Assembly: GCA_937967505.1 (NCBI GenBank)
Contig: CALCJM010000043.1
Location: 1 to 52,542, forward strand
From: an uncultured Pirellulaceae bacterium
GTDB lineage: Bacteria; Planctomycetota; Planctomycetia; Pirellulales; Pirellulaceae
DNA: 52,542 bases
Reading direction: 5' to 3'
Of the stretch, positions 8,832 through 17,927 are shown in pieces. Both the position numbers and the translations under genes were made by a program. Below the pieces are notes generated by a model that worked only from the letters and a program-made list of their open reading frames with translations, was not told the DNA's origin and did no database searches. The first letter of the stretch is position 1. Every line of letters starts with the position of its first letter.

Positions 8832-10343
8832 TCAGTGACTGTGCCCGGCGTGTGGATCAAAACCGCCGCTATCTTCATTTTTCAACGCCAGATACATGCG
8901 ATAAGCGCCGCTGATGGCGATTACTGCTCCCGGCAAACTTCCGTCGTTTTCAATCACCACCTGGTGGTTGTCGCGATGCAACACCGCGACCTCGACACGA
9001 TCAAAGTAGTCGCCGTTTTGCTCGAACACAAACGCGTTCGGGCCATCGATCACCACGGCGTCGATGGGCAAAACAATTTTGTTCTCCAGCGGTGGACCGA
9101 CAGGAATCCGCACCTCCATGCGCTGGCCTGGGCGAAATTTCCACGCGACAAATTTGCGGGCTGCTGAAGTTTGGCCAATCAGCCGGTTTGACGCCGGAAG
9201 CGCGACGCCATTTCTCTTGTTGGGCAGTATCAGGTAGAAGTTAAGCGCGCGTGTCTCGGGATCAATCGTATCCGCCACACTCTCTACCGACAGGTTTAAT
9301 GTCTCGGTTTGCCCGTCAGGGCCTTTCACGATCACCGCAACCTGCTGTCCCCGGTTGGCCGAGGAGATCAGCCGAATCGCATCGTCCGCGAACGCTTGTC
9401 CTTCGAGGTACAATTGACTGTACTCCGCCAGTGTCAGCAGTGTCTGGCCAGTCTGAACGGTTTGGCCCGGATCAACATTAATGGATTGCACGTGGTACTG
9501 CGGTGTGGGTTGGTTGTCCGAATCCCGCTCCCTCGGCTCCACGCTCTGGTCCTCGGTTCCAAGGGTGGACTGTGGATAGGATGGCACCGTCACGACTTCT
9601 TCCTGTAACAACTCGCGCGAGGCGACGATCGCATCGACCTGTTCGCTCTCAACCCCGTGAAGGACCAGCGACTGGCGCAGCGAGTCGATTTCATTTTTTA
9701 GCAAATCCAATTGGTTGCGTTTTTCGATGATTCGTTTGCCCGCGACGATCCCGGGGCCAATTCCCTCCAATCGACGAAGTTCACGGATCAACATGTCTTT
9801 TTGTGACAGCATTTTAAGGAATTCGGCTTGCAGGGACACAATGTCTTCGTGAATCAAACGCATCCCCAATAGCGGCATGCCCGGTTCAACGACCTGTCGT
9901 TCCAGCGGAAAAATATTGGTAACGATGCCGGCCGCATGAGCCGTTATTTGGACTTTGGATCTGCCGGGGCGATCGACAACGACTGCCGGCACCACCACAT
10001 ATTTCGTGAAGCGCGCCGGCTTGACGATGGCAGTCGTCATGCCCAGATTTTTTTGTTGGCGGGACGTTAGCCTGATCGAATCCTCCATCCCCGTGGCGGT
10101 CAGTTCGCCATGCCCCGCATGGTTGTCATGGTTGCCGCGATTTTGCCCCAGTTCATCATGACCGGCATGGCCGTGAGCCCCCTGCGTTTTTTCAGCACCG
10201 AAGGAAGCCACCAGAGCCTGAAGATGCGGCGACCAAACCGACCGGGTCGAATACCCGAGCGCCAGCGTTACCAACAACGCCACCAACCAAAACGCCGCGC
10301 GTTGATTGGATGGTTGAGTGGATTGATGGATATGAGAGGACAT
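8832..10343 (-). CDS. RND periplasmic adaptor (membrane-fusion protein) with His-rich tails
   Basis: A 503-residue adaptor joining the RND pump to the outer-membrane channel. One N-terminal helix (about 17-37) anchors it. The lipoyl/hairpin/barrel layout follows, with a helical hairpin around 170-240 and barrel segments from about 280. Both ends carry metal-ligand clusters: HGHAGHDE and HDNHAGHGE near residues 57-80, and HAGHSH at the very C-terminus. Such clusters fit capture of Cu, Ag, Zn or Ni. It starts 177 bp after the TolC gene and is followed at 24 bp by the pump. Confidence 0.9.
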   Translation of the reverse strand: MSSHIHQSTQPSNQRAAFWLVALLVTLALGYSTRSVWSPHLQALVASFGAEKTQGAHGHAGHDELGQNRGNHDNHAGHGELTATGMEDSIRLTSRQQKNLGMTTAIVKPARFTKYVVVPAVVVDRPGRSKVQITAHAAGIVTNIFPLERQVVEPGMPLLGMRLIHEDIVSLQAEFLKMLSQKDMLIRELRRLEGIGPGIVAGKRIIEKRNQLDLLKNEIDSLRQSLVLHGVESEQVDAIVASRELLQEEVVTVPSYPQSTLGTEDQSVEPRERDSDNQPTPQYHVQSINVDPGQTVQTGQTLLTLAEYSQLYLEGQAFADDAIRLISSANRGQQVAVIVKGPDGQTETLNLSVESVADTIDPETRALNFYLILPNKRNGVALPASNRLIGQTSAARKFVAWKFRPGQRMEVRIPVGPPLENKIVLPIDAVVIDGPNAFVFEQNGDYFDRVEVAVLHRDNHQVVIENDGSLPGAVIAISGAYRMYLALKNEDSGGFDPHAGHSH

Positions 10344-10453
10344 CTTGGTTACCGGGTGTAGGGAATCGTGTCGCCATCAGTAGCCGCCTCTCTCCGAGAG
10401 ACGCCTCGTTCGGATTTTTGTTTTACAAAACCCGAACGCCGCATCGCCTTAAC

Positions 10454-10477
10454 GCTGTAAAGCTGTAAAGCTGTAAA
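10454..10477. repeat. Octamer GCTGTAAA repeated three times
   Basis: Three perfect head-to-tail copies of GCTGTAAA lie in the 177-bp gap between the TolC-family gene and the adaptor gene, which both read on the minus strand. It is not the inverted TACANNTGTA box of copper repressors. It may be a slippage tract or an untranslated leader element. Confidence 0.5.
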
Positions 10478-10520
10478 ACGACTGGTTGTATGTTCGGTAA
10501 TGGACCGCCGGCAATTGATG

Positions 10521-12278
10521 TTATTGGCCAAGGCTTTCATCAAGCAGCATTCCCCGAATTTTAGCGTCTTGACGCCTGAGAGAGCGCACGTTTTCGAGAT
10601 ATGCGACTTGGGTTTGAAAAAATGTACGCTGAACCATCAAAACCTCCAGCAAATTGGTCTCACCGGCAGCGTATCCTTCCAGTAACAGCTCTAGGGTCTC
10701 CTGTGATTTAGGTAAAATACTGTCCCGGAACGCATTGACCTGAAGTTGCGCGTCAACATATTGCTGCCACTGTGCGGACAGCCGCTGGCGGAGGTCGAGC
10801 GTTTTGATGTCGGCAGTGTGTTGGGCCACCGCCACATTGCGTTCGGCCTCGTAGATCGCACCCTGATTCTGATTCAGCGCAGGAATCTTCCAGGTGACCT
10901 GAAATCCGCCGACCAGATTGTCATCAACGCTGTCATATTGGACCGTTGTTTGCCACGTAAGGTCGGTGATGTTTTCCAATCGCTCACGTGCGGCGACCCG
11001 TCGAGCGCGTTCGATGTCGGCAAACAATACGGAAAGCTCGGGGCTGTGTTTCAATAATCGATCGTAAGTCGCTTCGAAGTCATGTTCGAGCGCAGCGTCG
11101 CTGATCGATCCGCCAACATGTGCGGTGGGCAACTCTTCCTGCCCCAGCAGCGCGGCCAGTTGGCGTTTGGCCCACAGGCGTCGATTCTCCAGACGCTGGC
11201 GGGCAATGTTGGCCTTTTCCAGTTCAAGTTCCGCCTGCAAAACGGCGGACCGCGCGATCTCTTCGACCTCAAACAGTTTACGCGATAGTTCAGCCGCGCG
11301 CGTGGCAAGGTCCTGCATGCGCTGGGCCATGACGACTTGCTCCTGCGCCACCATACAATCATAGAAACGCAGCGTGATGTCGGTATCCAAGCGGCGTTTG
11401 GCAACCTTCAGTTCTTCAGCCGCAATTTTGATTTCGGCAGAAACGATCGCCTGGTCGGATTGCCGCTTGCCACCACGGACGACTTGCCGACCAAACTGGA
11501 CGCCCCAGCGACCCGCGCGACCACCTTCGTTGACATCATCCGCGTTGATGCCAATCGTCGGGTTATTCGGCAAGCCTTTTTGGTGGTAGCGCCCCTGTAG
11601 CGCGTCCAGTTTTACCTGCGCCCGGGCGGTGACCGGATGGCATTGGTAGGCGCTCTGCCGGACCTCTTCGATCGTGATACCAGTCCATGTGGTGGGAGCA
11701 AAATCGTTTTGCAGTGCAGGGGAGGGCAGGGGGGTGCTGGTGAGAACATCATCTTTGGAGGAATCGTCCTCATGAAAGCGTTCCTCCTCTAGGTCAGCAT
11801 TTGCCAACTTGCGATTATCGTCCACAAAGCCCTTGATGTCGATGTTTGCCCGGGTAGCTTTTGGCGAGTCTTCGTCGTAACTGGCCTTCATCAATCCGTA
11901 GCTTCGGTTGCTCTGATTGGGGGTGCGCGATGATCGAACGGAGGAATTTAGCGGTAGAGGGCACGTCTGCGCTGGCGCTGCCTCAGATTGGGACAGCAAA
12001 CCGGAAACGGGCACCGCTGTCGAGTTGGAGAACGCGCCAGCACCGGTCGCGACAGCGCCAGTTTGGGCGCGCGATCCAGGAGGCGCGATCGGATTGGCCG
12101 CGCACGGCCATTTGCCTTGCGGACCGGCGGCGCAGCCCGAACCTGCGACGGCCAGCGACATCAGCAGGATTGCGAACAATGGTTTCATGCGGTTCTTCAG
12201 AGCGCCGAAAGACAACGACATTCGTTTGGCGACTGCCCCCCCGGGCGCAGACACCTTCCTTTCTGTCATCGAATCCAT
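10521..12278 (-). CDS. TolC-family outer-membrane efflux protein
   Basis: An outer-membrane channel of the TolC/CusC/CzcC family, up to 585 residues. After a proline/serine-rich linker (about 60-190) come the two long alpha-helical repeats of the OEP family, e.g. the VKLDALQGRYHQKGLPNNP block and the C-terminal ETLELLLEGYAAGETNLLEV block. The start is uncertain: an internal ATG at 12186-12188 puts a hydrophobic stretch and a Cys (LAVAGSGC) at the N-terminus, a better secretion signal with a weak lipobox. That shorter form has 555 residues. First gene of the three-gene efflux operon. Confidence 0.88.
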   Translation of the reverse strand: MDSMTERKVSAPGGAVAKRMSLSFGALKNRMKPLFAILLMSLAVAGSGCAAGPQGKWPCAANPIAPPGSRAQTGAVATGAGAFSNSTAVPVSGLLSQSEAAPAQTCPLPLNSSVRSSRTPNQSNRSYGLMKASYDEDSPKATRANIDIKGFVDDNRKLANADLEEERFHEDDSSKDDVLTSTPLPSPALQNDFAPTTWTGITIEEVRQSAYQCHPVTARAQVKLDALQGRYHQKGLPNNPTIGINADDVNEGGRAGRWGVQFGRQVVRGGKRQSDQAIVSAEIKIAAEELKVAKRRLDTDITLRFYDCMVAQEQVVMAQRMQDLATRAAELSRKLFEVEEIARSAVLQAELELEKANIARQRLENRRLWAKRQLAALLGQEELPTAHVGGSISDAALEHDFEATYDRLLKHSPELSVLFADIERARRVAARERLENITDLTWQTTVQYDSVDDNLVGGFQVTWKIPALNQNQGAIYEAERNVAVAQHTADIKTLDLRQRLSAQWQQYVDAQLQVNAFRDSILPKSQETLELLLEGYAAGETNLLEVLMVQRTFFQTQVAYLENVRSLRRQDAKIRGMLLDESLGQ

Positions 12279-12800
12279 CCAATCAAAACTATCGCTGCAC
12301 CTGCTACATCGGGCACATTTTAACGGCCACGCAACGGTTGTCCCGCATAGGCAAACCTTGCCGGTTACCGAATCTTTTCAGGCAAGCTGAGCACAGAGAA
12401 TAGACAGCCGTTTAAAAGACGTAACGACATCTGGTCAATCTGCCCGTGGAAGGCCGGTTCCCACCGGCCGAGCCAACGACGCCCTCTGTGAACCTCAGTG
12501 TTCTCTGTGGTTGAACTTTTGACAGCTTGTAGAGTTCGACACGCAAGAAGATCACCACAGAGGTCCACAGAGAGAGGTTTAGATTATGGTTTCCGTTTGA
12601 GATCAAACCGCTTCTCCGTTCTCCGCCGTGCCATCGGATCAACGACAGTGCAGTATCAATCTGACAACAAAATTCGCTCGGAACGCAGTGGAAAATGCGG
12701 GAAAACCAAGTGTTTTTACGTTTTGGGCAGTCTGGCACCGCGAATGCGATTATGTGGTTGCCGAACCCCCTCTCGAAATCTTCAATCGAAAGTGAAAACA
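12279..12800. other. Intergenic, divergent promoters region with small inverted repeats
   Basis: This 522-bp gap separates the efflux operon (minus) from the glycine-zipper gene (plus), so both promoters should lie here. It holds a 7-bp hairpin GGCCGGT-TCCC-ACCGGCC at 12452-12469 and a pair of CTCTGTG / CACAGAG repeats (separate entry). Reading frames crossing it in either direction look non-coding. I saw no convincing regulator site. Confidence 0.6.
12482..12573. repeat. CTCTGTG...CACAGAG inverted repeat
   Basis: At about 12482-12511 the plus strand carries CTCTGTG followed by TTCTCTGTGG. At about 12553-12573 it carries the reverse form CCACAGAGGTCCACAGAGAG. The arms are imperfect and about 40 bp apart. 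Similar CACAGAG-rich sequences are, from memory, scattered in many environmental planctomycete genomes, but I could not check this. Confidence 0.5.
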
Positions 12801-13226
12801 ATGAACATGATCAAATACGGGACCCTCGCTTGCGCTGCCATCTTTATGATCGTGCCTGAAGTCCAGGCTCAAAACTACACTCAACGCGGTACTCGCAATG
12901 GAGCAATCGCTGGTGCCATCATCGGTGGGCTAGTCGGTGCCAATCGTGATCGCCCACTCGCCGGTGCCGCCATCGGCGGTCTTATCGGTGGTGCCACAGG
13001 CCGGGCAATCGGAAATGCAAAAGACAATCGCTTTTACGGCGGATACGATGGTCGAAGCTTCCATCACGGCCATCACTATGGTTACGGGGGCAATGGATTT
13101 CAACATTCCTATGGTCGCCATTCTGTCGCTCGACCAATTTATGGCGGCGGCTTCCACGGTGGAGGGTTCGGAGGATACTCCTCTTACGGTCACCCCGCCT
13201 ATGGCGGCTATGGCGGCCGTTGGTAA
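12801..13226 (+). CDS. Secreted glycine-zipper protein
   Basis: A 141-residue protein with a signal peptide (MNMIKYGTLACAAIFMIVP, cut after VQAQ). Residues about 35-72 hold a glycine zipper of repeated GAxxGxxxGG units (GAIAGAIIGGLVGA, then GAAIGGLIGGATG), a motif of proteins that insert into or associate with the outer membrane. The C-terminal half is rich in Gly, Tyr and His, suggesting a flexible, possibly metal-binding tail. The first ATG of the hydrophobic leader is chosen over an upstream in-frame extension that lacks signal character. Function unknown. Confidence 0.8.
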   Translation: MNMIKYGTLACAAIFMIVPEVQAQNYTQRGTRNGAIAGAIIGGLVGANRDRPLAGAAIGGLIGGATGRAIGNAKDNRFYGGYDGRSFHHGHHYGYGGNGFQHSYGRHSVARPIYGGGFHGGGFGGYSSYGHPAYGGYGGRW

Positions 13227-13297
13227 ACCACCACGGCATTGCAAGTCCAATGCTCTGTTGCAGCCCCCAGCCCGGGGCTGCTGGTGATCGACTAGGC

Positions 13298-13732
13298 CTA
13301 GAGCGATCGGCGTCGAAACTCTGAAAATCCAAGTAAAACTGCAACAGACACATTTAGCCAGGCAATCTTGTCAGAAAGTTCAGGCCAAATTGTCAACGGC
13401 AACATCGCACCAGCCACCACCACAAGGCACGTGACATAGTTGCCGGCATAACTCCAAGTTGCGTTGGCACTACCGCCGACTCGAATGACCACTCCAACGA
13501 TCAAGCCGACAATCGCCAAACCAGCCAGTATTGTGCTGGCGATTTCCGAAGCGGTCGTACCACTGACCAGCAGGCTCGCTACGATCAGGCCTACGAATCC
13601 ACCGGCCAGCATCAAATACACTGTTCGGTAAAAACGGTTCAGATCGGGTGCACAATCAAACCCACAGCATGCCTTACACCCGGCAATGACTCGCCGGTTG
13701 TACGTAATGATTTGGTACAGCGGATAAAACAT
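13298..13732 (-). pseudogene. C-terminal membrane part of frameshifted DCC-family protein
   Basis: This 144-residue frame has four hydrophobic helices (about residues 38-58, 65-85, 98-116, 120-136) and ends in a basic tail. Its beginning, MFYPLYQIITYNRRVIAG, looks like the middle of longer DCC-type proteins rather than an N-terminus. Reading upstream in the same frame gives NPFFKSRLFFW, which continues naturally from the thiol-oxidoreductase frame just before it. The two are joined by a one-base shift in a run of four C (complement of 13760-13765). Cys residues in the first 30 residues (CKACCGFDC) may be metal or redox ligands. Either a broken gene or a sequencing slip. Confidence 0.6.
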
Positions 13733-13751
13733 CCAGAAGAACAGCCGTGAC

Positions 13752-14084
13752 TTAAAGAACGGGGTTCAGCCAAGTCCAGCGACTGCCCAGAATAAATGTT
13801 AGCGCGTCGAGCCCGTAGATGGTCTGTTTGCTGGAGCGATCAAAGAGCGGAATTTCGTGGCGTCCGCGGTCAAGGTCCACATGGGCCGTGACTTCGGGGG
13901 GAGCACTCGCGAAACCAATGCGGTTCTCCGCCTTCAGAAATCCCCAAGCAACAAACCACCACGTATACAGCTTACACATTGGGCAACTGTCATCAAAGAT
14001 AATCACTTTGCTCTGTAGCACGATGTACCTCGTCGATTCAAGAGAGAGTTCAGTGGGTATGGCAGAAAAAACTTCTCTGTTCAA
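13752..14084 (-). pseudogene. DCC1-like thiol-disulfide oxidoreductase, N-terminal part
   Basis: A 110-residue frame of the DCC/DUF393 family: a thioredoxin-like fold whose name comes from the DxxCPxC motif, here FDDSCPMCKLY at about 31-41. The block IYGLDALTFILG (88-99) is also typical. The protein stops abruptly after WTWLNPVL, where homologous proteins continue with hydrophobic sequence. That continuation is found one frame over in the next 435 bases. Start codon is the first ATG; a later start is possible. Probably not made as a full protein unless the shift is a sequencing error. Confidence 0.6.
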
Positions 14085-14354
14085 TTAACCGCCCCGGCGA
14101 TTCCAAGCATAACGTCTCTTTCCACCTTAATGGCTGAATTTTTCCCGACTGGAATCGCCACAGTTCATCAGCGCAAGGCGGATGGACCGCTCTACCGAAG
14201 GCACTCGCTAGCACCGGTCGAAGATGAAGATGGATAAACTGCGCGGGCCACGTGTACCGGTCCGCAACATTGATCCGGAAATGACGATGATCATGGCAAT
14301 GCTGGTCCATTGGGTCAGCAAAGCTGACCTGCGTATTGCCACCAAGGTTCATCC

Positions 14355-15341
14355 ATGAAAATTCGCCTGCCCCAGTTCATCTGGAAACTTGCTCTTATCA
14401 TCCCGGTCATCCTTGTCGCCCTGATCGCCTTGCCTGCGGGCAGCATTTTCGCACAGACCATAAATTTCTCGGACGGCTCGATACCGCCCCGTGTTTCTGT
14501 CTCGCACTACACTCCTCCGATTGTCGATCTTGTGCAAGTCGTATACGAAGGAGACCAAGGTTTACCAATGGCAGCGACGGTGCACTCCGCGACCGAGCCG
14601 GAAAGTGCTCAACCGGTTGAGTTTGTGCCGGTGGCCAGCAGCTATCGGATTAGCGATGTGCAGGCAATGTATGAGGCCAACGCGCGGCGGCCTTTGGGTG
14701 GGCTGTTTGCGAAGGGTTTTACTCGCACATTTACCTTGATGGGGGGGTGGAATTTTGCCGACACTGAACTGCCAGCGTTGTCGGCCCCGGGCAGCCCGAC
14801 GACTTCGTCATTTAGAGCCCCGGTCGCAGGCCCGGCGCTCCTCCCTTCCCCAGAGAACAACGGGCACGAATTGAAAGATACCGGGTTTGTCATCAGCGGT
14901 GCGATGGGCCGTCGCCACAGCAATCGACTCCGTTCGGAGATCGAGTTTGCGATTCGCGAAAATGATTTGTCCACCAGTCAGCCCAGTTTTTTCGGGAGCG
15001 ATTTATCGGCGGAAGTGCGAGCCTATTCGTTGATGAAAAATGTGATCGTCGAACTTCCCACCCAAACGCGTTTCACCCCCTATGGCGGTGCCGGCATCGG
15101 GATCTCATGGGTCGATGTGGAAGCCGCAGTCAGCAGCATTCCCGAATCGGGATCACTCGACGAGAACGACACTGCATTCACATGGCAGGCGATCGGTGGC
15201 GTTTCGACGATCATCAACAAGGCGACTGATTTTGTTGTTGAGTACCGCTACCTAGGGACAGGTGAGGTCGAGCTTGATTCGATCGGCGAACTGCCCTATC
15301 AGGCGAACAACCTGTTTCTGGGTTTGAAACTGGAATACTAG
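14355..15341 (+). CDS. Outer-membrane beta-barrel protein (porin-like), unknown role
   Basis: A 328-residue exported protein with a clear signal peptide (hydrophobic 10-32, cut after IFAQ). After an about 80-residue linker, residues from 127 to the end alternate polar and hydrophobic strands. The chain finishes NNLFLGLKLEY, with a terminal aromatic residue as expected for a beta-barrel inserted by BamA. TPYGGAGIGISWVDVEA and DFVVEYRYLG are the usual OMP_b-brl strands. It is monocistronic, 13 bp downstream of no gene and divergent from the DCC gene. Ligand unknown. Confidence 0.75.
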   Translation: MKIRLPQFIWKLALIIPVILVALIALPAGSIFAQTINFSDGSIPPRVSVSHYTPPIVDLVQVVYEGDQGLPMAATVHSATEPESAQPVEFVPVASSYRISDVQAMYEANARRPLGGLFAKGFTRTFTLMGGWNFADTELPALSAPGSPTTSSFRAPVAGPALLPSPENNGHELKDTGFVISGAMGRRHSNRLRSEIEFAIRENDLSTSQPSFFGSDLSAEVRAYSLMKNVIVELPTQTRFTPYGGAGIGISWVDVEAAVSSIPESGSLDENDTAFTWQAIGGVSTIINKATDFVVEYRYLGTGEVELDSIGELPYQANNLFLGLKLEY

Positions 15342-15496
15342 CCTGATTGCACGACGCCTGTCGCGGGGTGTCCACCAGATAAGGATCATCCACAAGACAA
15401 CCTTCACCGGGTGGAATTCGGCCCCCCGGCGGCCGATAACAGTATTTTGCCTCCCCCGCTTTTCTACCGGGGTTGAATCGCAAACAATGTGGCGAA

Positions 15497-16903
15497 ATGA
15501 ATTCATCCCACGCCAAACCTGTCGATCGATTTCTGGAGCAACTGTTTGGGCGAATTGACTATGAACGTCAGGTCCCCGACAGCGCCAAGAATTTCGACCT
15601 TTCCAAAATGCAGATGCTGATGCAACGGCTGGGCAATCCCGAACGGAAAGCACCGGTTATTCATGTCGCGGGCACCAAGGGGAAAGGCTCGGTGAGTGTG
15701 ATGCTGGCGGCGGCGTTGTCAGCCAACGGCAAAAGAACGGGCGTTTACACATCGCCTCATTTGGAAACGATCCACCAGCGCATGGCGATCGACGGGAGGC
15801 TGATTACGGATCTCCAACTGGTGGCGGCTTTTGAAGGAATCGACACCATCGTCAGGGAGTTTGACGAAGCGCTCACCGCAGCCGGTAAGCAACCGGTTTC
15901 TTTTTTCGAGTACACCACGGCCCTGGCGTTCGATTTCTTCGCCGCCGAGAACTGCGAGGTTGTCGTTTTGGAGACGGGGCTGGGCGGGCGACTGGATTCC
16001 ACGAACGTCTGCCAGCCGGAAATCTGCATCATCACCAACATCAGCCGGGACCACACTCGCATTTTGGGCGATACGTTGGAAGAAATCGCCGGCGAAAAGG
16101 CGGGCATTATCAAACCTGGCGTACCGGTCATCAGTGGCGTAACAGATTCTCCCAGTCGCACCGTGATTGAAAAAGTCGCGGCAGATGCCGGGAGTGATTT
16201 GTATCTACAGGACGACGCGTTTGAGGTCTCCAACAGTGACCATGAAGGGAGATTTTCGTTCCAGATGCACGCCGGTGAGATGCAAGACCGAGTGGATCAA
16301 TTAAAATTGAAAATGCCCGGGCGGCACCAGCGCTCCAATGCAGCGCTGGCGCTGGCGGCGTTGATGTTGTTACGTGAGCAAGGTTGGAAAATCCCCGATG
16401 CGGCAATTCGCACGGGACTGACAAGAGCGTCCTTGCCGGGGCGCATTGAAATCCTTGGCAGCGCTCCGACGGTGTTGATGGACATGGCGCACAACCCGGC
16501 ATCGGTGGCCGCACTGGCGCAGATGTTGCAGGAGGATTTGCCGGCGTGGCAAGTCGCGGAAGAGCGCGTGCTGGTGTTTGGCACGACGCGTGACAAGGAT
16601 TGCCGCAAGATGATGCAGCAGATTGTTCCGCTATTCGACCGGGTGATTTTCACAAAGTACAAAAACAACCCGCGCGGATTGCCGGTGGCGAAGCTACTGG
16701 AACTGGCCGCACCGGTGGTTGCCCGGGCGAAGAGCAGCGGGAAGGTGATTGCGCTCGATTCGGATGCGGATCCGGTGGGTGCGTGGAGGCGCGCGGTGGC
16801 AGATTCCGGTGAGAAGACCTTCATCTGTGTTGCCGGTTCGGCATTCTTGTTGGCCGAGGTGCGCCCCGAGGTGCTGGGGTTTGTTGAGAGTGCTGATTAC
16901 TGA
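15497..16903 (+). CDS. folC: Folylpolyglutamate synthase / dihydrofolate synthase
   Basis: A 468-residue Mur-ligase-fold enzyme that adds glutamate to dihydropteroate or tetrahydrofolate with ATP in the cytoplasm. Visible motifs: P-loop HVAGTKGKGSVSVML, ETGLGGRLDSTN with metal-binding residues, NISRDHTRILGDTLEEIA, the carbamylated-lysine region EKAGIIKPG, and the C-terminal domain start RTGLTRASLPGRIEIL. Length is about 30-40 residues above E. coli FolC. The ATG at 15497 is preferred to an upstream TTG at 15473. It is alone in its transcription unit as far as can be seen. Confidence 0.93.
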   Translation: MNSSHAKPVDRFLEQLFGRIDYERQVPDSAKNFDLSKMQMLMQRLGNPERKAPVIHVAGTKGKGSVSVMLAAALSANGKRTGVYTSPHLETIHQRMAIDGRLITDLQLVAAFEGIDTIVREFDEALTAAGKQPVSFFEYTTALAFDFFAAENCEVVVLETGLGGRLDSTNVCQPEICIITNISRDHTRILGDTLEEIAGEKAGIIKPGVPVISGVTDSPSRTVIEKVAADAGSDLYLQDDAFEVSNSDHEGRFSFQMHAGEMQDRVDQLKLKMPGRHQRSNAALALAALMLLREQGWKIPDAAIRTGLTRASLPGRIEILGSAPTVLMDMAHNPASVAALAQMLQEDLPAWQVAEERVLVFGTTRDKDCRKMMQQIVPLFDRVIFTKYKNNPRGLPVAKLLELAAPVVARAKSSGKVIALDSDADPVGAWRRAVADSGEKTFICVAGSAFLLAEVRPEVLGFVESADY

Positions 16904-17096
16904 GTACTTGGTACTTAGGAAAATAATTCGTTTTTCGCAGCAGGTGTCCGGAGTGAGCATTTGCCGTTAGTCATCACTTCCTACCCGGCAGCCAGCCCCT
17001 CTCGAAGAGCGACCTGCCAACAACCGATTCCCGCCGAACTTCAGCCATTAAGCTCCCTGAAGAAGCAAAACAGAGGACCGCTGATACAGCCCTCTT

Positions 17097-17200
17097 AGGC
17101 GATTGGCAGTTGAAAGCTTACCGTTGGCGATGCTGCCAGCTTCACTCCAACGCTGGCAGCGTTGCCAACGGATGGTAAATTTCTAACTGCCAGTCGCCTG
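17097..17200. repeat. MITE-like palindromic element, copy 1
   Basis: A 104-bp imperfect palindrome. The outer arms AGGCGATTGGCAGTT and AACTGCCAGTCGCCT match at 14 of 15 positions when inverted. The inner arms start CCGTTGGCGATGCTGCCAGC and are answered by GCTGGCAGCGTTGCCAACGG. A second, inverted copy is at 41742-41839 with about 90% similarity by eye. It lies 56 bp past the stop codon of the small gene downstream of amt, in the 352-bp gap after folC (16904-17255), which holds nothing else I could identify. Confidence 0.8.
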
Positions 17201-17255
17201 AAGCACCGAGAGTGAAACGCGGGTCCAGTGTGTGACCGGCGGGATGTACCCTTTT

Positions 17256-17897
17256 TTACATCAGTTCTTTCGGCGAAAATTCGAACGACTCGGGAATCTG
17301 TTCAGCAACATGGATTGCCCGGTGCAGGATCTTGTCCGTTTCAACGGGCCCGAATTTGTTACACATCCAGACGAAGGCCGAGTTAACGATTCTTTGCAGG
17401 TCGGCGACTTCACCGCTAAAACTGACCTCCGCAGCATCTCCAATCGTCCAGCCCGCCAGAGACTCCTTGCAGTCCGTTGACAAATCCAGTCCGCTGGCGG
17501 CGCTGGCAAAGTGCTTTTTCAGCTCTAGGATGCGCGTCGCACCGCGACTGGATACCTGATGGCAAATGGCATTGAACAGGCACGCAAATACAACGCCCTT
17601 GCTGTCCAACGAAACAGTGGCCGGTTTGGCTGCAACCCCCGGATCAGGTCCGATATCGTCCGGGGTTTTGTTACGCAGCATCATGATGCGCCCCAGTACA
17701 GGTCCAAAGTTGATGCTGCTTCCAATGGATTCCCCCAGTCGTTTCACCAACTGACTGTAACGGATATCAGGAGTTTCACCAAATTCGTTTTCGAGAATGT
17801 CGATACATTGCTGCACAATTTCTATGCTCGTATCCGCCGGCATGGCGTTGTAAATCAGCCGTCTTCTCAAGCTTCGTTCTTCTGTTGTGACGTTCAT
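17256..17897 (-). CDS. Hypothetical protein downstream of amt
   Basis: A 213-residue, probably cytoplasmic, mostly helical protein I do not recognise. It has four or five Cys and no clear motif or membrane helix. It begins 30 bp after the stop codon of the ammonium transporter on the same strand, so it is probably co-transcribed. It is not a PII (GlnK) protein: that fold's T-loop pattern is missing and it is twice the length. A link to nitrogen status is inferred from position only. Confidence 0.7.
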   Translation of the reverse strand: MNVTTEERSLRRRLIYNAMPADTSIEIVQQCIDILENEFGETPDIRYSQLVKRLGESIGSSINFGPVLGRIMMLRNKTPDDIGPDPGVAAKPATVSLDSKGVVFACLFNAICHQVSSRGATRILELKKHFASAASGLDLSTDCKESLAGWTIGDAAEVSFSGEVADLQRIVNSAFVWMCNKFGPVETDKILHRAIHVAEQIPESFEFSPKELM

Positions 17898-17927
17898 GTG
17901 GTTTTCCTTTCGGTTTGCGGTGATGGC

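Noticed and set aside
10454..10477. Copper-repressor box in the triple octamer
   Set aside because: The repeats are direct, and no inverted TACANNTGTA sequence is formed.
12412..12801. A 129-codon minus-strand frame upstream of the glycine-zipper gene
   Set aside because: It crosses repeats, has no family character, and covers the expected promoter region.
15405..15480. FMN-riboswitch-like string GGGTGGAATTCGG...CCGGCGG
   Set aside because: Only two short blocks resemble the element, the second half is missing, and the next gene is folC, not a riboflavin gene.
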